Made by a program: the position numbers and the translations under genes
Notes under the pieces: generated by a model
What the model saw: the letters and a program-made list of their open reading frames with translations, nothing else
Databases searched by the model: none
What the model was told of the DNA's origin: nothing
NCBI GenBank assembly: GCA_940671915.1
Contig: CALNVZ010003433.1
Location: 51,712,262 to 51,776,261, forward strand
Source: Paracentrotus lividus
Lineage: Eukaryota > Echinodermata > Echinoidea > Camarodonta > Echinidae
Direction of reading: 5' to 3'
DNA length: 64,000 bases
Shown here: positions 56,801 to 61,189 of the stretch, piece by piece
Layout: each line of letters opens with the position of its first letter
Numbering within the stretch: the first letter of the stretch is position 1

Positions 56801-58684
56801 GGTTCATACATGTAGACTAGGGTTTCCATTATGTTTTAAAACTTGGGGGCCTCCTTGATTTTATTTCTCTCCATCTCTGTCTCTCTCCCTCTCTCTCTGT
56901 GTCTCTCTTTCCCTTTCCCTTCTCGTCCTTCACATTACAAGTTTTCTTCCTGTGAGATCACTTGGTAGAGATAGTTTCATCTATCCCTTCCGCTCCTTAA
57001 CTCTCTCTCTCTCACACAATAGGGAGATTTCCTTTCACTCTGTCTGTGCTCATAATCCTCGTTTCACTCATCCTACATGAATCATAATGTAACATGAAGC
57101 TACCTTAAGCTAAGATGTGACATTGATAAGTGTTTGTTAACATTATTCAGGGATCACATACATACAGATGAATACAGCGACAAAGTCCAAACCAACATTG
57201 CAAATTGCAAATCAAACCAAAAGATGAAAAAATGAAAAATCTGCAATATTTCTTGAACAAATGGAAGTTCCCAGGTGCTATATTTACAAGAAGACTGCCA
57301 TTACCATTATTAATGATTATTATAAACCCTAAAACTGAGTATCTAAAGGCCACCGCACACCATACAACTAACGGCTTGCGACTGACCGACTTTGGATCTG
57401 AAATAACAAAGAGCATTGCAAAATTTACGAGCTAACTTATTTCAGATCCAAAATTGGTTAATCGCAAGTCGTGAGTCGTATGGTGTGCGGTGGCCTTAAG
57501 TAAGTAAACTGCCCAATTTCCATTCTCTTATTAACACTTACCTCAACATCTGAAACCTTGAGACGTATTCCAGTCTTCCCAACAAAGATATCATCAATAT
57601 CGATGAGAATGTAGCGGTCGAGATCAGTTTGGAGTTTACCGTCCGTCAGATGGGATATACTATCCAATACAAGGAGCATGTGTAAGAAGTGGCTGGCTGA
57701 GTGACCAAAGAATATCCTCTTGATGCCGTCCATCCACCCTCTATCATAGACAACGCATATCTTACTGTTTAGTTTGGGTCTATCCTCAGGGCGGCTGACT
57801 ACTTGGGGCGGTACTGCTGAAATGGCTTCCATGACAGGGACGTAGGTAGAATGGTTTGTACTGAAGGTCGTCCAACGATCTCCTGGAAGATTACCAAAGA
57901 ATCTAAGGTTGGACCTGGTTATACGAGGAACATTGCTGGTTTGGTTCACGATTGGATCTTTTAACCGTGCATGCTGCTCTATGTATAAAGGAAAGTTTCT
58001 GATTTGGCTAAAATCACTTGATACTTCTGGTTGTGTGAATATGATAATGCCAACATTGAACGATCGGCAATAGTCTTGAAGAACCTTGGTCTTCACACTG
58101 CTCAGATGCCCGTACGACCGTAGGCTTTCAAAAATAATGACACTGAACAAGCCCTTCCCATCTCGCGTCAATGAAGGCCATGTGTTATCATGCACTAGAG
58201 CTACTTTCACTGTGAACCGGTGCGATGAAAGAATATTCAGTAGAGTTCGTCCACCTGACTCATAACTTTCTATGAAAAACAGAACTAATCCTTCTGTGTC
58301 CTTGATATGTCTTTCAGCCATCTGGTAAACTGGTTCTCCTTTTAAAAGGCGCTGCTGATGTAGCTTTGTTCCTTCCTTTTCAAACTCTGGAACGCTGTCC
58401 ATTGGTGAACCAGCGTGTTTGTCATCCGCTAAACGAATGCCTCTTGTTTTGGGCGACTTTGTCCTCGATATGGAAAGATCAGGAAAATTCTTAGAGTCTG
58501 GGAGGTTGGTCTGTGGGCGTGGCTGAATGACCTGCATGGTCAACATCCAAAGAGATGTCAAGCTAATTGCTAGGATGACAAAGAAACAACGGCGCGCCCG
58601 CCCTGGGATGAAACAGCGCCGCATTGCCAATTTGACGCTGCTGAACATCATGGCTGCCGTACGTGGTCGACAGTTCCAGGCCAT
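5597..58684 (-). CDS. NDST: Heparan sulfate N-deacetylase/N-sulfotransferase, whole spliced gene (11 coding exons)
   Basis: Golgi type II membrane enzyme that removes acetyl groups from GlcNAc in nascent heparan sulfate and then N-sulfates the amine using PAPS, the first modification step of the polymer. Joining exons A-K at GT/AG sites gives about 926 residues; human NDSTs are about 870-885. From exon A onward human NDST1 numbering fits with +45: metal ligands D365, H434 and H438 (human D320, H389, H393); PAPS 5'-phosphosulfate lysine K659 (K614); catalytic base E687 (E642); 3'-phosphate serine S757 (S712); H761 and H765 (H716, H720); disulfide pair C863/C873 (C818/C828). The human residue roles are family knowledge; their alignment here was done by hand. 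No key residue is missing. Exons C and D occur twice in the window because of a duplication around a gap; only one set can belong to the gene. Which vertebrate paralogue is closest cannot be judged; an invertebrate single-copy orthologue (like fly sulfateless) is expected. Confidence 0.95.
5901..6348. mobile_element. 448-base MITE with ends GGGCCCGTATTCCATAAA
   Basis: Left end GGGCCCGTATTCCATAAA and right end TTTATGGAATACGGGCCC are perfect 18-base inverted repeats. The interior is rich in CTTAAG and TAAGTCTAAG words. It lies in the intron between exons J and K, about 85 bases upstream of exon K. Confidence 0.85.
6480..6716. repeat. GGAGACGTCTCC palindrome repeat, relative of the element at 30843-31004
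   Basis: Contains the perfect 24-base palindrome built on TGTCGCGGAGACGTC (6495-6518), several AAACGTCTC and GTCTCAAAG words, and at its right end GTGAGATACCACC, which matches the end of the 30843-31004 element. Its left end is truncated or unclear. Confidence 0.6.
7004..7139. repeat. 136-base MITE with ends GGGGCYCGTTTCTC
   Basis: Left GGGGCTCGTTTCTC and right GAGAAACGGGCCCC form imperfect inverted repeats around a short interior, in the J-K intron close to exon J. Confidence 0.6.
7216..7325 (-). CDS. NDST: NDST exon J: sulfotransferase
   Basis: 110 bases, 36 codons plus two bases, acceptor ATGTCCAG, donor GTAAGT. Encodes [18 protein letters not shown] and [18 protein letters not shown], matching human [23 protein letters not shown]. 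The split last codon is completed by exon K. Confidence 0.94.
7995..8165 (-). CDS. NDST: NDST exon I: sulfotransferase, substrate-binding histidines
   Basis: 57 codons, phase 0 at both ends, acceptor TATTATCAG, donor GTATTA. Starts [19 protein letters not shown], with H761 and H765 matching human H716 and H720, and ends [17 protein letters not shown] (human WYATHIERWLSAFHANQ). Confidence 0.95.
8668..9430. mobile_element. Non-autonomous piggyBac-like transposon, 763 bp
   Basis: TTAA at 8664-8667 and 9431-9434 flanks perfect 16-base inverted ends CCCTAAAAAGACTGGG and CCCAGTCTTTTTAGGG. A TTAA target with termini starting CCCTA is the piggyBac signature (family knowledge). Inner subterminal G/C runs with GCTGAATGAGCCCCCC also pair. 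No transposase ORF. Confidence 0.85.
9690..9780 (-). pseudogene. Third, heavily degraded copy of the exon H region (H'')
   Basis: Aligns with the H' copy over GAATGACAATCA, a decayed TTTGGC segment, the CCAAAGTA segment and the downstream GGTCTTGATAGAT...TAGCCCAT intron stretch. Reading frame and donor are gone. It shows that the roughly 190-base unit was triplicated or duplicated twice. Confidence 0.6.
9835..9942 (-). pseudogene. Tandem partial copy of exon H (H'), open frame and plausible donor
   Basis: Still reads [19 protein letters not shown] then [20 protein letters not shown] and Q without a stop, and ends at CAG followed by GTCAGT, a usable donor. It differs from exon H by few residues, including Asp to Gly in YFDS and Lys to Arg. 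The first third of exon H is missing and no good acceptor with the right phase is visible, so it is probably not spliced in. Offset from exon H is 191 bases. It may be a recent duplicate or a cryptic exon. Confidence 0.75.
10026..10200 (-). CDS. NDST: NDST exon H: sulfotransferase, PAPS 3'-phosphate binding region
   Basis: 175 bases, acceptor TTGTTGCAG, donor GTAAGT. One base completes the tryptophan of GLDW, followed by 58 codons ending AYSWYQ. Contains [30 protein letters not shown] and S757, equivalent to the 3'-phosphate-binding serine S712. Two further tandem copies of its 3' part lie just downstream (see 9942-9835 and 9780-9690). Confidence 0.95.
11175..12215. mobile_element. MITE with ends GGTGTTTCACAAA, interrupted by a nested insertion
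   Basis: Its two halves match the uninterrupted element at 54124-54340: the left half carries TTAAGTAGACTTAAAGTCGC and TAGATTTCACAATGGCGC, the right half TTAAGTGCGATTTTTAAGTC and TTGTGAAACACCCCCC. Removing the insertion at 11329-12144 restores the roughly 225-base element. Confidence 0.85.
11329..12144. mobile_element. hAT-like non-autonomous element nested in the MITE, 816 bp
   Basis: Ends CAGGCCGCTACAAA and, in reverse complement, CAGGGCGCGACAAA match at 12 of 14 bases. CAGGG-type ends are usual for hAT elements. The flanks TATAACGC and TGTAAACGC look like a decayed 8-base target duplication. Subterminal CTTGCCC / GGGCAAG repeats cluster at both ends, as in transposase-binding sites. A 108-codon minus-strand ORF (12155-11829) runs out of the element's end and matches no family I can name. 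Confidence 0.75.
12465..12588 (-). CDS. NDST: NDST exon G: sulfotransferase, catalytic glutamate
   Basis: 124 bases with split codons at both ends; acceptor TTACCTAG, donor GTAAGC. Completes KTG and continues [20 protein letters not shown], then [21 protein letters not shown]687 corresponds to the catalytic base E642 of human NDST1 (family knowledge). The HMHKG stretch matches human GMHPDL only loosely. Confidence 0.95.
13585..14625. mobile_element. Tc1/mariner-like compound palindrome, 1041 bp, TA target duplication
   Basis: Flanked by TA. Ends CAGGGTGACCCAGAAAAAAG in perfect inverted orientation, extending through GGAAACCCAACTTTGATCA. Inside, two direct modules in the left arm and two inverted modules in the right arm each repeat GGAAACCCAACTT, TTTATATCACTG and ATCACTGAACCCCATTGTT-type words. 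No transposase. It lies in the intron between exons F and G. Confidence 0.8.
15461..15964. mobile_element. Foldback element with about 190-base inverted arms next to exon F
   Basis: The left arm (AGTTAATCCATCTTGAGACC, ATCTATTTTGGC, TTGAATCATGCATT, AAAGGTGACAAGTAC) pairs with the right arm read in reverse (GGTTAATCCATTTTAGAGGG, ATCTATTTCCGC, TTGAATCATAGATG, AAAGGTGACAGGTAC). It sits in the F-G intron and ends about 29 bases from the exon F donor. Confidence 0.8.
15993..16089 (-). CDS. NDST: NDST exon F: start of sulfotransferase domain, PAPS 5'-phosphosulfate loop
   Basis: 97 bases, 32 codons plus one base, acceptor TTTTAG and donor GTAAAC. Encodes [18 protein letters not shown] and then LILGPQKT, the start of the GPQKTGTTAL PAPS-binding loop; the lysine (K659) is the conserved 5'-phosphosulfate contact of human K614. 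Too short to stand out as an ORF. A foldback repeat begins about 29 bases past its donor. Confidence 0.95.
16515..20858. repeat. 4.3-kb inverted repeat built of AGGTCA-rich tandem units
   Basis: The left end (TCAACCTCACACTAATTGCA, CATGTATCTTGATCAGTAAA, AGGATTTCGAGTGGTGGAAA) recurs inverted at 20700-20858. Left-arm units of roughly 165-195 bases to about 17800 each carry AAGGTCAAAGGTCAGAGGTC; right-arm units carry the complement at about 20190, 20365, 20522 and 20690. The left arm also has a direct duplication (16515-16905 and 16906-17275). It fills the E-F intron. Confidence 0.75.
17900..20000. other. Spacer between the inverted arms, no gene recognised
   Basis: AT-rich DNA inside the E-F intron. 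It contains a GTGGCGAATCCAGC repeat fragment at about 19148 that resembles GTGGCGGATCCAGG at 60619. No coding or RNA feature seen. Confidence 0.45.
21144..21222 (-). pseudogene. Partial, degenerate duplicate of exon E 3' half plus donor
   Basis: Reads NLK then [10 protein letters not shown] before drifting, and ends CTCTGGGGT followed by GTAAGTAAAC, the same donor and intron start as exon E. The middle has diverged and conserved residues after KKY are lost. No clear acceptor precedes it. It lies about 170 bases downstream of the real exon, so a local tandem duplication is the simplest origin. It could act as a competing 5' splice site. Confidence 0.75.
21314..21496 (-). CDS. NDST: NDST exon E: end of deacetylase region and linker
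   Basis: 61 codons, phase 0 at both ends, acceptor CTCCTCAG and donor GTAAGT. Starts [20 protein letters not shown] and ends [15 protein letters not shown]; human NDST1 has FMTHLSNYGNDRLGLYT and KYFQIFSEEKDPLWQ. A degenerate partial copy of its 3' half and donor lies 170 bases downstream at 21222-21144. Confidence 0.95.
22081..22217. repeat. Palindromic MITE, unit 1 of a three-element cluster
   Basis: Ends GGGGCATTTCATCAAAGGAC and GTCCTTTGATGAAATGCCCC are perfect 20-base inverted repeats, followed inward by TTGTCAGAC / GTCCGACAA. Confidence 0.85.
22468..22604. repeat. Palindromic MITE, unit 2, inverted relative of unit 1
   Basis: Ends GGGGGTGTTTCAAGAAAGGA and TCCTTCGATGAAATGCCCC; interior GCTTGCATCTGATTGGCTGA is the complement of unit 1's CAGCCAATCAGATGCAAG, so it is the same family in opposite orientation. 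Confidence 0.8.
22607..22774. repeat. Palindromic MITE, unit 3, different family
   Basis: Ends GGGTGGAGTTTCACCAAG and, in reverse complement, GGGCTGTGTTTCACTAAG, with inner TTTACGAACGACTG / CAGTCGTTCGTAAA. It abuts unit 2 within three bases. Confidence 0.7.
23000..24240. other. Intron D-E, no gene recognised
   Basis: AT-rich. A remnant at about 23195-23290 (AATACAGTATTCGTGG ... CAGCGAATACAGTA) belongs to the CTGTAAACG family seen complete at 27990-28218. No exon-like segment was found. Confidence 0.45.
24247..24745. mobile_element. Repeat element with GTGGGGGGTCAC ends and GCGAGCGCGAAGCG motifs
   Basis: GTGGGGGGTCAC occurs near both ends in direct orientation. The interior carries at least two GCGAGCGCGAAGCGYGA words (24500, 24565) plus a related GCGAGCGCTTTGCGCTCGC palindrome at about 24436. 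Poly-C run at 24730. Non-coding repeat of unknown class. Confidence 0.5.
24760..26200. other. Intron D-E continued, no gene recognised
   Basis: AT-rich. The 98-codon ORF at 25816-26112 starts in a decayed CTGTAACTT ... TCGCGAG stretch resembling the CTGTAAACG MITE family and has no recognisable protein signature. Confidence 0.45.
27424..27658. repeat. MITE with about 50-base inverted repeats, left block
   Basis: GGGGTGTAACACAAAGACTT then ACGATTGATTAAAAGTTACG at the left, exact complement at the right. Interior has CCTAACCCTAGCCCTAACCC. The right-block copy is at 38929-39162. Confidence 0.85.
27990..28218. mobile_element. CTGTAAACG-end MITE, TA target, left block
   Basis: Flanked by TA. Ends CTGTAAACGTCGC and GCGAATACAG; interior rich in CGCGAATTT and TTCGCG words, unusually CpG-rich for the region. 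Copy in the right block at 39491-39718. Confidence 0.7.
29065..29195 (-). CDS. NDST: NDST exon D, left copy (two 1-base insertions)
   Basis: Encodes VLPRQTC then [16 protein letters not shown] and on to the [10 protein letters not shown] region, matching human VLPRQTCGLFT and NGGELF. The acceptor is TTATAAG before GTGTTACC; the nearer CCTAG is a decoy because using it loses the conserved VLPR. The expected length is 129 bases (43 codons, phase 0) but this copy has 131: an extra C in GACCATG (QTC codons) and an extra A in GAAGCTC (GEL codons). The right copy at 40670-40544 is correct at both places, so these look like sequence errors rather than lesions. Confidence 0.88.
29302..29487. repeat. 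Near-perfect long hairpin, left block
   Basis: Arms of about 74 bases (AATTGAAGA, GCTAGTACTAGATGTTCC, TATGTTATAGTGCAGTCAGA, CCGGCCAGACCGACCTC, AAACCAACT) pair almost base for base around a loop of about 36 bases. It lies about 110 bases upstream of exon D, inside the C-D intron. Could be a young MITE or a hairpin-RNA source. Confidence 0.85.
30843..31004. mobile_element. 162-base MITE with ends GGGTGGTATCTCA, left block
   Basis: Ends GGGTGGTATCTCACTTCGC and, in reverse complement, GGGTGGTATATCATTTGCG; interior GTCTCCACGACAG, AGACGTCTCCG, GTCGCGGAGATG. It lies in the C-D intron, about 160 bases downstream of exon C. Related to 6480-6716. Right-block copy at 42299-42458. Confidence 0.8.
31166..31351 (-). 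CDS. NDST: NDST exon C, left copy (intact)
   Basis: 62 codons, phase 0 at both ends, acceptor TTCATTAG and donor GTAAGA. It encodes the near-invariant [11 protein letters not shown] block and [18 protein letters not shown] of the N-deacetylase domain, ending IYKDIM. The frame is open throughout, unlike the right-hand copy at 42800-42617. It lies in the left of two near-identical blocks flanking a 25-N gap, so this is taken as the reliable version of the exon. Confidence 0.92.
33313..33968. repeat. Two-copy tandem repeat, unit about 325 bp, left block
   Basis: Unit 1 (33313-33635) and unit 2 (33636-33968) both run from TCTCCGAATATGTA through CCTTGACTAAACC and AAAATCAACAACAAAATA to GGCAATTCG or GGCCAATTCG. 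Pyrimidine-rich. Present as 44708-45033 and 45034-45379 in the right block. Confidence 0.85.
34771..35018 (+). pseudogene. Same CpG-rich ORF, left block, five 1-base insertions
   Basis: Aligns with 46191-46433 but is 248 instead of 243 bases. The extra bases are in GGGG, TTT, AGCGTCC, AAAA and CCCCCC, mostly homopolymers, and break the frame. The C-terminal half stays in frame with the right copy. Probably the same locus read with errors. Confidence 0.5.
35109..35507. mobile_element. 399-base element with ends AGGCGCTGCTGCACTAGC, ATT duplication, left block
   Basis: Perfect inverted ends AGGCGCTGCTGCACTAGCTC flanked by ATT on both sides (35106-35108, 35508-35510). Interior repeats AGCTCGAG, TAGCGCGCTA and TGCACTAGCTCGAG. 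A 3-base target fits PIF/Harbinger-like elements. It follows the CpG-rich ORF directly. Right-block copy 46521-46913. Confidence 0.8.
37700..37724. other. Assembly gap of exactly 25 N
   Basis: 25 undetermined bases exactly at the junction of two near-identical blocks. A fixed 25-N spacer is what some long-read gap-filling programs leave when a gap is over-filled from both sides (established practice; its application here is inferred). Confidence 0.99.
38929..39162. repeat. MITE with about 50-base inverted repeats, right block
   Basis: Same element as 27424-27658, with a few single-base differences. Confidence 0.8.
39491..39718. mobile_element. CTGTAAACG-end MITE, right block
   Basis: Second record of 27990-28218. 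Confidence 0.7.
40544..40670 (-). pseudogene. NDST exon D, right copy (two 1-base deletions; probable assembly duplicate)
   Basis: Second occurrence of exon D. It reads GACATG and GAGCTC correctly, but at 127 bases has lost an A in the NGG codons (TACATGG for TACAATGG) and a C in the KSS codons. The left copy is correct at those two positions. Each copy therefore repairs the other, which is expected if both are noisy readings of one real exon. Confidence 0.85.
40773..40957. repeat. Near-perfect long hairpin, right block
   Basis: Same hairpin as 29302-29487, with small deletions in the right arm (GTCTGCCGTCTGAC for GTCTGGCCGGTCTGAC). Confidence 0.8.
42299..42458. mobile_element. 162-base MITE, right block
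   Basis: Second record of 30843-31004. Confidence 0.8.
42617..42800 (-). pseudogene. NDST exon C, right copy (frameshifted; probable assembly duplicate)
   Basis: Same exon as 31351-31166, with the same acceptor and donor, but 184 instead of 186 bases. Against the left copy it has one extra A in the TACTC region and three single-base losses (CCTCC to CTCC, one G in a G run, and the A of GATC in the MQGY region). These break a reading frame conserved across animals. All but one sit in or beside short homopolymers, the error type of uncorrected long reads. Most likely the same genomic exon read a second time, not a pseudo-exon. Confidence 0.85.
44708..45379. repeat. Two-copy tandem repeat, right block
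   Basis: Same two units as 33313-33968. Confidence 0.85.
46191..46433 (+). CDS. CpG-rich 80-codon ORF nested in the NDST intron, right block (function unknown)
   Basis: Reads [20 protein letters not shown], then a basic Arg/Pro region (DRRRRPRS) and a Gly/Ser/Thr-rich tail, ending [12 protein letters not shown]-ending codons dominate, in sharp contrast to the AT-rich surroundings. The context GAGTCAATGG is fair. A 19-codon upstream ORF starts at about 46119. The sequence TTACA followed by GTAATA near 46410 could be a 5' splice site, so this may be the first coding exon of a plus-strand gene whose other exons I cannot find, or a short gene, or only a CpG island. No domain recognised. Minus-strand frames are also open, so coding status is unproven. 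Confidence 0.3.
   Translation: MGFSSRESSPSSNASSWKKRSPRSAMGTRPPSTPDRRRRPRSVENADPARVNGGPTACGSTGSADGSTDGSYSNNYVMFV
46521..46913. mobile_element. Same element, right block
   Basis: Second record of 35109-35507, with small indels; ATT flanks conserved. Confidence 0.8.
47701..48164. mobile_element. 464-base insertion present only in the right block
   Basis: The left block reads CTTTCTTAAATCCTATTC uninterrupted at about 36310. Here the same site is split, with TTAAA on both sides (47696-47700, 48165-48169), a 5-base target duplication. Ends are GATGCACGTTCC and GGATCGCCT; weak inverted similarity begins TTAAAG at each side. Contains an AC microsatellite at 47975-47993. A 95-codon minus-strand ORF (48108-47821) has no recognisable domain. 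Likely a polymorphic transposon. Confidence 0.75.
49600..50340. other. Intron B-C, no gene recognised
   Basis: Repeated TCCCATACGTAAC words (49713, 49922, 50093) also occur as GTTACGTATGGGA at 49275-49304, suggesting an old inverted repeat spanning about 48.8-50.1 kb. No exon seen. Confidence 0.5.
50356..50809. mobile_element. PIF/Harbinger-like MITE, 454 bp, TTA target duplication
   Basis: TTA at 50353-50355 and 50810-50812. Ends GGGTGTGTTCAATGTTGATT and, in reverse complement, GGGTGTGTTCAAGGTTGATT continue as inverted repeats for about 60 bases. A 78-codon minus-strand frame (50728-50492) inside is open but not recognised. Confidence 0.75.
51307..51765. mobile_element. Tc1/mariner-like MITE, 459 bp, TA target duplication
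   Basis: TA flanks; ends CAGTCTGTGTAAAAAAAAAA and, in reverse complement, CAGTCTGTGTCAAATAAAAT, both followed by GGTAC. No transposase. Confidence 0.75.
52044..52795. mobile_element. 752-base element with ends CCGTGTTYACAC
   Basis: Left TACCGTGTTCACAC and right GTGTAAACACGGTA are inverted. Contains two direct copies of ATTTTATTCATTTGTCTCCAA...AACCATGCAAATTGGTAGAAACAC-type sequence (about 52243-52300 and 52439-52492) and a tRNA 3'-half-like fragment at 52553-52600. Confidence 0.6.
53548..53790 (-). CDS. NDST: NDST exon B: N-deacetylase, metal-binding histidines
   Basis: 81 codons, phase 0 at both ends, between acceptor CCTTACAG and donor GTGAGT. It begins [13 protein letters not shown] and contains [10 protein letters not shown] and [15 protein letters not shown], both strongly conserved in NDSTs. 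H434 and H438 of the joined protein correspond to the zinc-binding histidines of human NDST1 (family knowledge). It ends LLNKKFAV, which joins directly to DNGIP of exon C, as in human NDST1 (LNKKFAVEHGIP), so no exon is missing between them. Confidence 0.95.
53855..53933 (-). tRNA. Degenerate tRNA-like sequence (Thr-AGT-like), probably SINE-derived
   Basis: Minus strand reads GTAGCTCAGCTGGTAGAGTA (box A), then CCTGACTAGTAACCAGG (anticodon arm, loop CTAGTAA, anticodon AGT) and GGATCGAATCC (box B-like, TTCGA altered to ATCGA). The anticodon stem has one mismatch and the acceptor and T stems do not close, so it is not a working tRNA. It lies 64 bases upstream of exon B, in the A-B intron. Confidence 0.5.
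54124..54340. mobile_element. 217-base MITE, intact relative of the interrupted one at 11175-12215
   Basis: Ends GGGGGGTGTTTCACAAAG and CTTTGTGAAACACCCCCC are inverted; TTAAGTAGACTTAAAGTCGC pairs with GCGATTTTTAAGTCTACTTA. Gives the empty-site reference for the nested insertion. Confidence 0.85.
54400..57130. other. Intron A-B, no gene recognised
   Basis: AT-rich. Pyrimidine tracts at 56390-56460 and 56870-57030 (CTCTCTCTC). TACATGTAC words at 55014-55032 and elsewhere. No exon candidate with NDST similarity, consistent with exon A joining exon B directly. Confidence 0.5.
57347..57496. mobile_element. 150-base palindromic MITE 45 bp from the exon A donor
   Basis: TAA on both sides (57344-57346, 57497-57499). 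Ends AGGCCACCGCACACCATAC are perfect inverted repeats; pairing continues through ACTTGCGA and TTTGGATCTGAAATAA for about 60 bases. The 3-base TAA target suggests a PIF/Harbinger-type element. Confidence 0.8.
57542..58684 (-). CDS. NDST: NDST exon A: cytoplasmic tail, membrane anchor, N-deacetylase N-terminal region
   Basis: First coding exon, 381 codons, ending in phase 0 at a GTAAGT donor after the DVE codons. Residues 1-32 are a basic tail, 33-50 are the hydrophobic signal-anchor ([15 protein letters not shown]), followed by a stem and the deacetylase domain. NQT and NHS sequons are visible. The motif DIDDIFVG near residues 362-369 carries the likely metal-binding aspartate D365. The ATG at 58684 is the first in-frame start after a stop at 58717-58715 and after a good 3' splice site (pyrimidine run then CAG ending at 58701), so the open stretch above the ATG is probably 5' UTR or intron. 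A second pair of ATGs at 58651 and 58648 has a better Kozak context (GCAGCCATGA) and would give a protein 11 residues shorter. An out-of-frame ATG lies 8 bases upstream of the 58684 start. Neither choice affects the anchor. Confidence 0.93.
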
Positions 58685-58700
58685 AAGATCATTGCCTTTT

Positions 58701-58712
58701 CTGAAAAAGAGC
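58701..58712 (-). promoter_or_regulatory. Likely 3' splice site of a 5'-UTR intron in front of exon A
   Basis: On the minus strand, a TGCTCTTTTTCAG run precedes AAAAGGC, 17 bases upstream of the ATG at 58684. It fits a 3' splice site, implying at least one noncoding 5' exon further right. This is inferred from sequence only. Confidence 0.55.
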
Positions 58713-58749
58713 ACTCATTTGGTCATCACAAGAGACTGATACTTTGCTT

Positions 58750-60600
58750 CCATATTATATTAACGCCATTGTATCTGATATTCATGGAGGCACGATTCAT
58801 TACACCACTGTATTGCATGCATTTCCGGATTACAGCTTATAATTCTGCATGTGTTCCGTCCATTCTGTTCACGGAGTTTCCATCCTTCTACTCATCTCTC
58901 TATTCCAGAATCCAGACCATGATTATGTCCTGAAATAAATCATTAAAAAAATTAAACAGAATAGCATTAGGAAGCATCTTCAAAATCAGACATGGAAAAA
59001 CTAAATGCAACCACTTTTTGGTAAAAATCAAACCCTGTTTTAAAGACTGGTGGTTTATGTGAAATACTTAGTTCAAGATTGAAAGTGGGTGCACATTATA
59101 AAACTTATAACATAGGTCTAGATCATTTTATAGTGAACCATTTTTGAACCATTTTATAATGAAAAATAGAATTTATCAAGCACAATGTTGGATTGTTGCA
59201 ATTACAAGCTGAATGACACAGTGATTATTCTCCTTTCCTTCGAGTTCTCCTGTCTCTCTATTTCAACTACATGTAGCACCTTGATGAGGTTGCATACTGC
59301 AAGCCGATGAGTTAATAGATTGTTTTTCATAATTTCTGCTTTCTCGATAAATTAAGTAAATTCAACAGCAACAACAACCTACAAATAATGGACAATAATA
59401 TCATCAGAATGGTTTCCAAAAACATGTGGATGGACTTTAGTGGTTCAAGTCAGAGACAAAATGTTGTGTGTAGGTCTACTTGTCAAGCTGTCAACATTCA
59501 TGCACAAACGCACATACTATACAGTACCAACTTCCATCACACACTCACGAATACGCCGCCCTAACTTTCCCGTACATTGACGAGAGGAATAGGGCGACTT
59601 TCAATGTCGGACAGGGGCTTCTAGGATTCGTAGCTAAAGACAAGTTTTCCAAATGAATGAATTGATAAGCTTTTTCTGGAATTAATACTATGTATTAAGG
59701 AAAATAATCCAGTTAAAAGTTACCTTTATCTCGACGTCTTTTCGGCGCAATATAGTTGTTTATCCTTTCAAAACAGTATGCATTCTGTGCTTTCAATCAC
59801 TAAATTAATGCGTGCGCGCGTTTGCACAGTTTACACGGTACGTACGTACGTACGTGCAAATGATTTTTTTTTTTAACGCGCGCGCTGCATGGCGTATCCA
59901 AGTCGATCGTCGAACATAAAAAAAAAAAAAAATAAATAAATAAATAAAAAACAGGTAGAGCCCTAAAATAATGCGACTTATGAACTCAAATCCGAGATTT
60001 ATATCAAATGCAGAATTTCAATCATTGCTTTTTAGTCATTTAGTCCCATGATAATTTCATGTTGTGAAATCAGTCAGCTCTTTATTATGCCTAACAAGTT
60101 AGATGCCCAGGGACGGACCTAAAAGGGGGTGTGGCAGCCTGCAGCTACGCTCAGAGTAGCAATATTCTGTGTATTCAAAGTTATAACATTAGTTAAATTA
60201 CTTATGTCCTCATGACTAAATGAACAGAAAAGAAGAAAAAATCATACCGTAGGACCGGGAGGGAATCACAAGTCGTGAGCAAATGAGTCTATAACATTTC
60301 TGGAAAACACGTTCCAGTTTTTCGTATTAAGTCATTCGTAGGCTATGGTCACTTTATGAACGAGCTTGGTAAAAACACCACCCAAGTGCATAATAATAAT
60401 AATAATGGTGGCTTCATATAATTGTCGCCGAAGCATTTGTCGATTTCCCGAGGAAACATACATGTACCCCCTACAAAAATAAAAGGAAAAGCCTCCACTG
60501 ATGATTGCGAAATGGTGCATCCCTATATCCTAAGATGGACGTATACGGTGGAGGCGGCCGCAGGAGGCTTCGACGTATCAGTGTTCCACCCCCTAACCTA
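58750..60600. other. Upstream flank or 5'-UTR intron of NDST
   Basis: AT-rich, with the CpG-bearing stretch at 59520-59900 that may hold a first exon. No other gene recognised. Confidence 0.45.
59724..59900 (-). promoter_or_regulatory. Candidate noncoding first exon and promoter of NDST
   Basis: A locally CpG-bearing stretch (GCGCGC, ACGTACGTACGT) upstream of exon A ends on the minus strand at AGATAAAG followed by GTAACT, a good 5' splice site about 1 kb from the acceptor at 58701. A second possible donor, GTGAGT, lies near 59550. No TATA box or initiator can be assigned, and the start of transcription is unknown. Confidence 0.3.
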
Positions 60601-60618
60601 AATCACCTACCACTAACA

Positions 60619-60960
60619 GTGGCGGATCCAGGATTATATGTGAGGGGGTGGGGGAGGGGGCCCAAAATTGGAATTTCAAATTTTGGTACACCCAAATTTT
60701 TTCCCCGTCACATCGGGCGAGTAAACAGTAAACTTTTCATGTCACACTGGCCGTGCAATAAGGGGGGGGGGAGGGGTAGATGGTTAAAAAAATTGGCCTT
60801 CGGCCTATCATAAATGTCATCAGTATGGCCATAGGGGCAAGGTTCAGTTGATAAATCGGGCCGGTCGTCATTTGTTTTCCCCATTTTTTTTATTTATTTT
60901 TTTTATTTTTTTTTTTGGGGGGGGGGGGTGGCCCGCTGCCCCCCCCTAGATCCCCACCTG
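60619..60960. repeat. GTGGCGGATCCAGG-type repeat and G/C homopolymers
   Basis: AGTGGCGGATCCAGGATTAT followed by G runs, with a T-rich stretch and poly-G/poly-C near 60916-60946. Related starts are seen at 19148 (GTGGCGAATCCAGC) and 36014 (GTGGCATATCCAGG). Confidence 0.45.
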
Positions 60961-61189
60961 ACTAATCATCATCATCATCATCCGATGACAACCAAAATTA
61001 AGCAATAGGCCTACTAACGTACTGCAGGGACCCCCGGGGGTTTCATCAACATTTCTCCTCTGACAAGTTGTTGAGAAACCATATAATAACTGTAGGATAA
61101 AACAGGACTTGCATATAAAATATTCACAGGTCCTTTCATGCAACGCACCCCGGTTGCGCTGCCACTCAGGTAAAAATGCATTTTTATGC

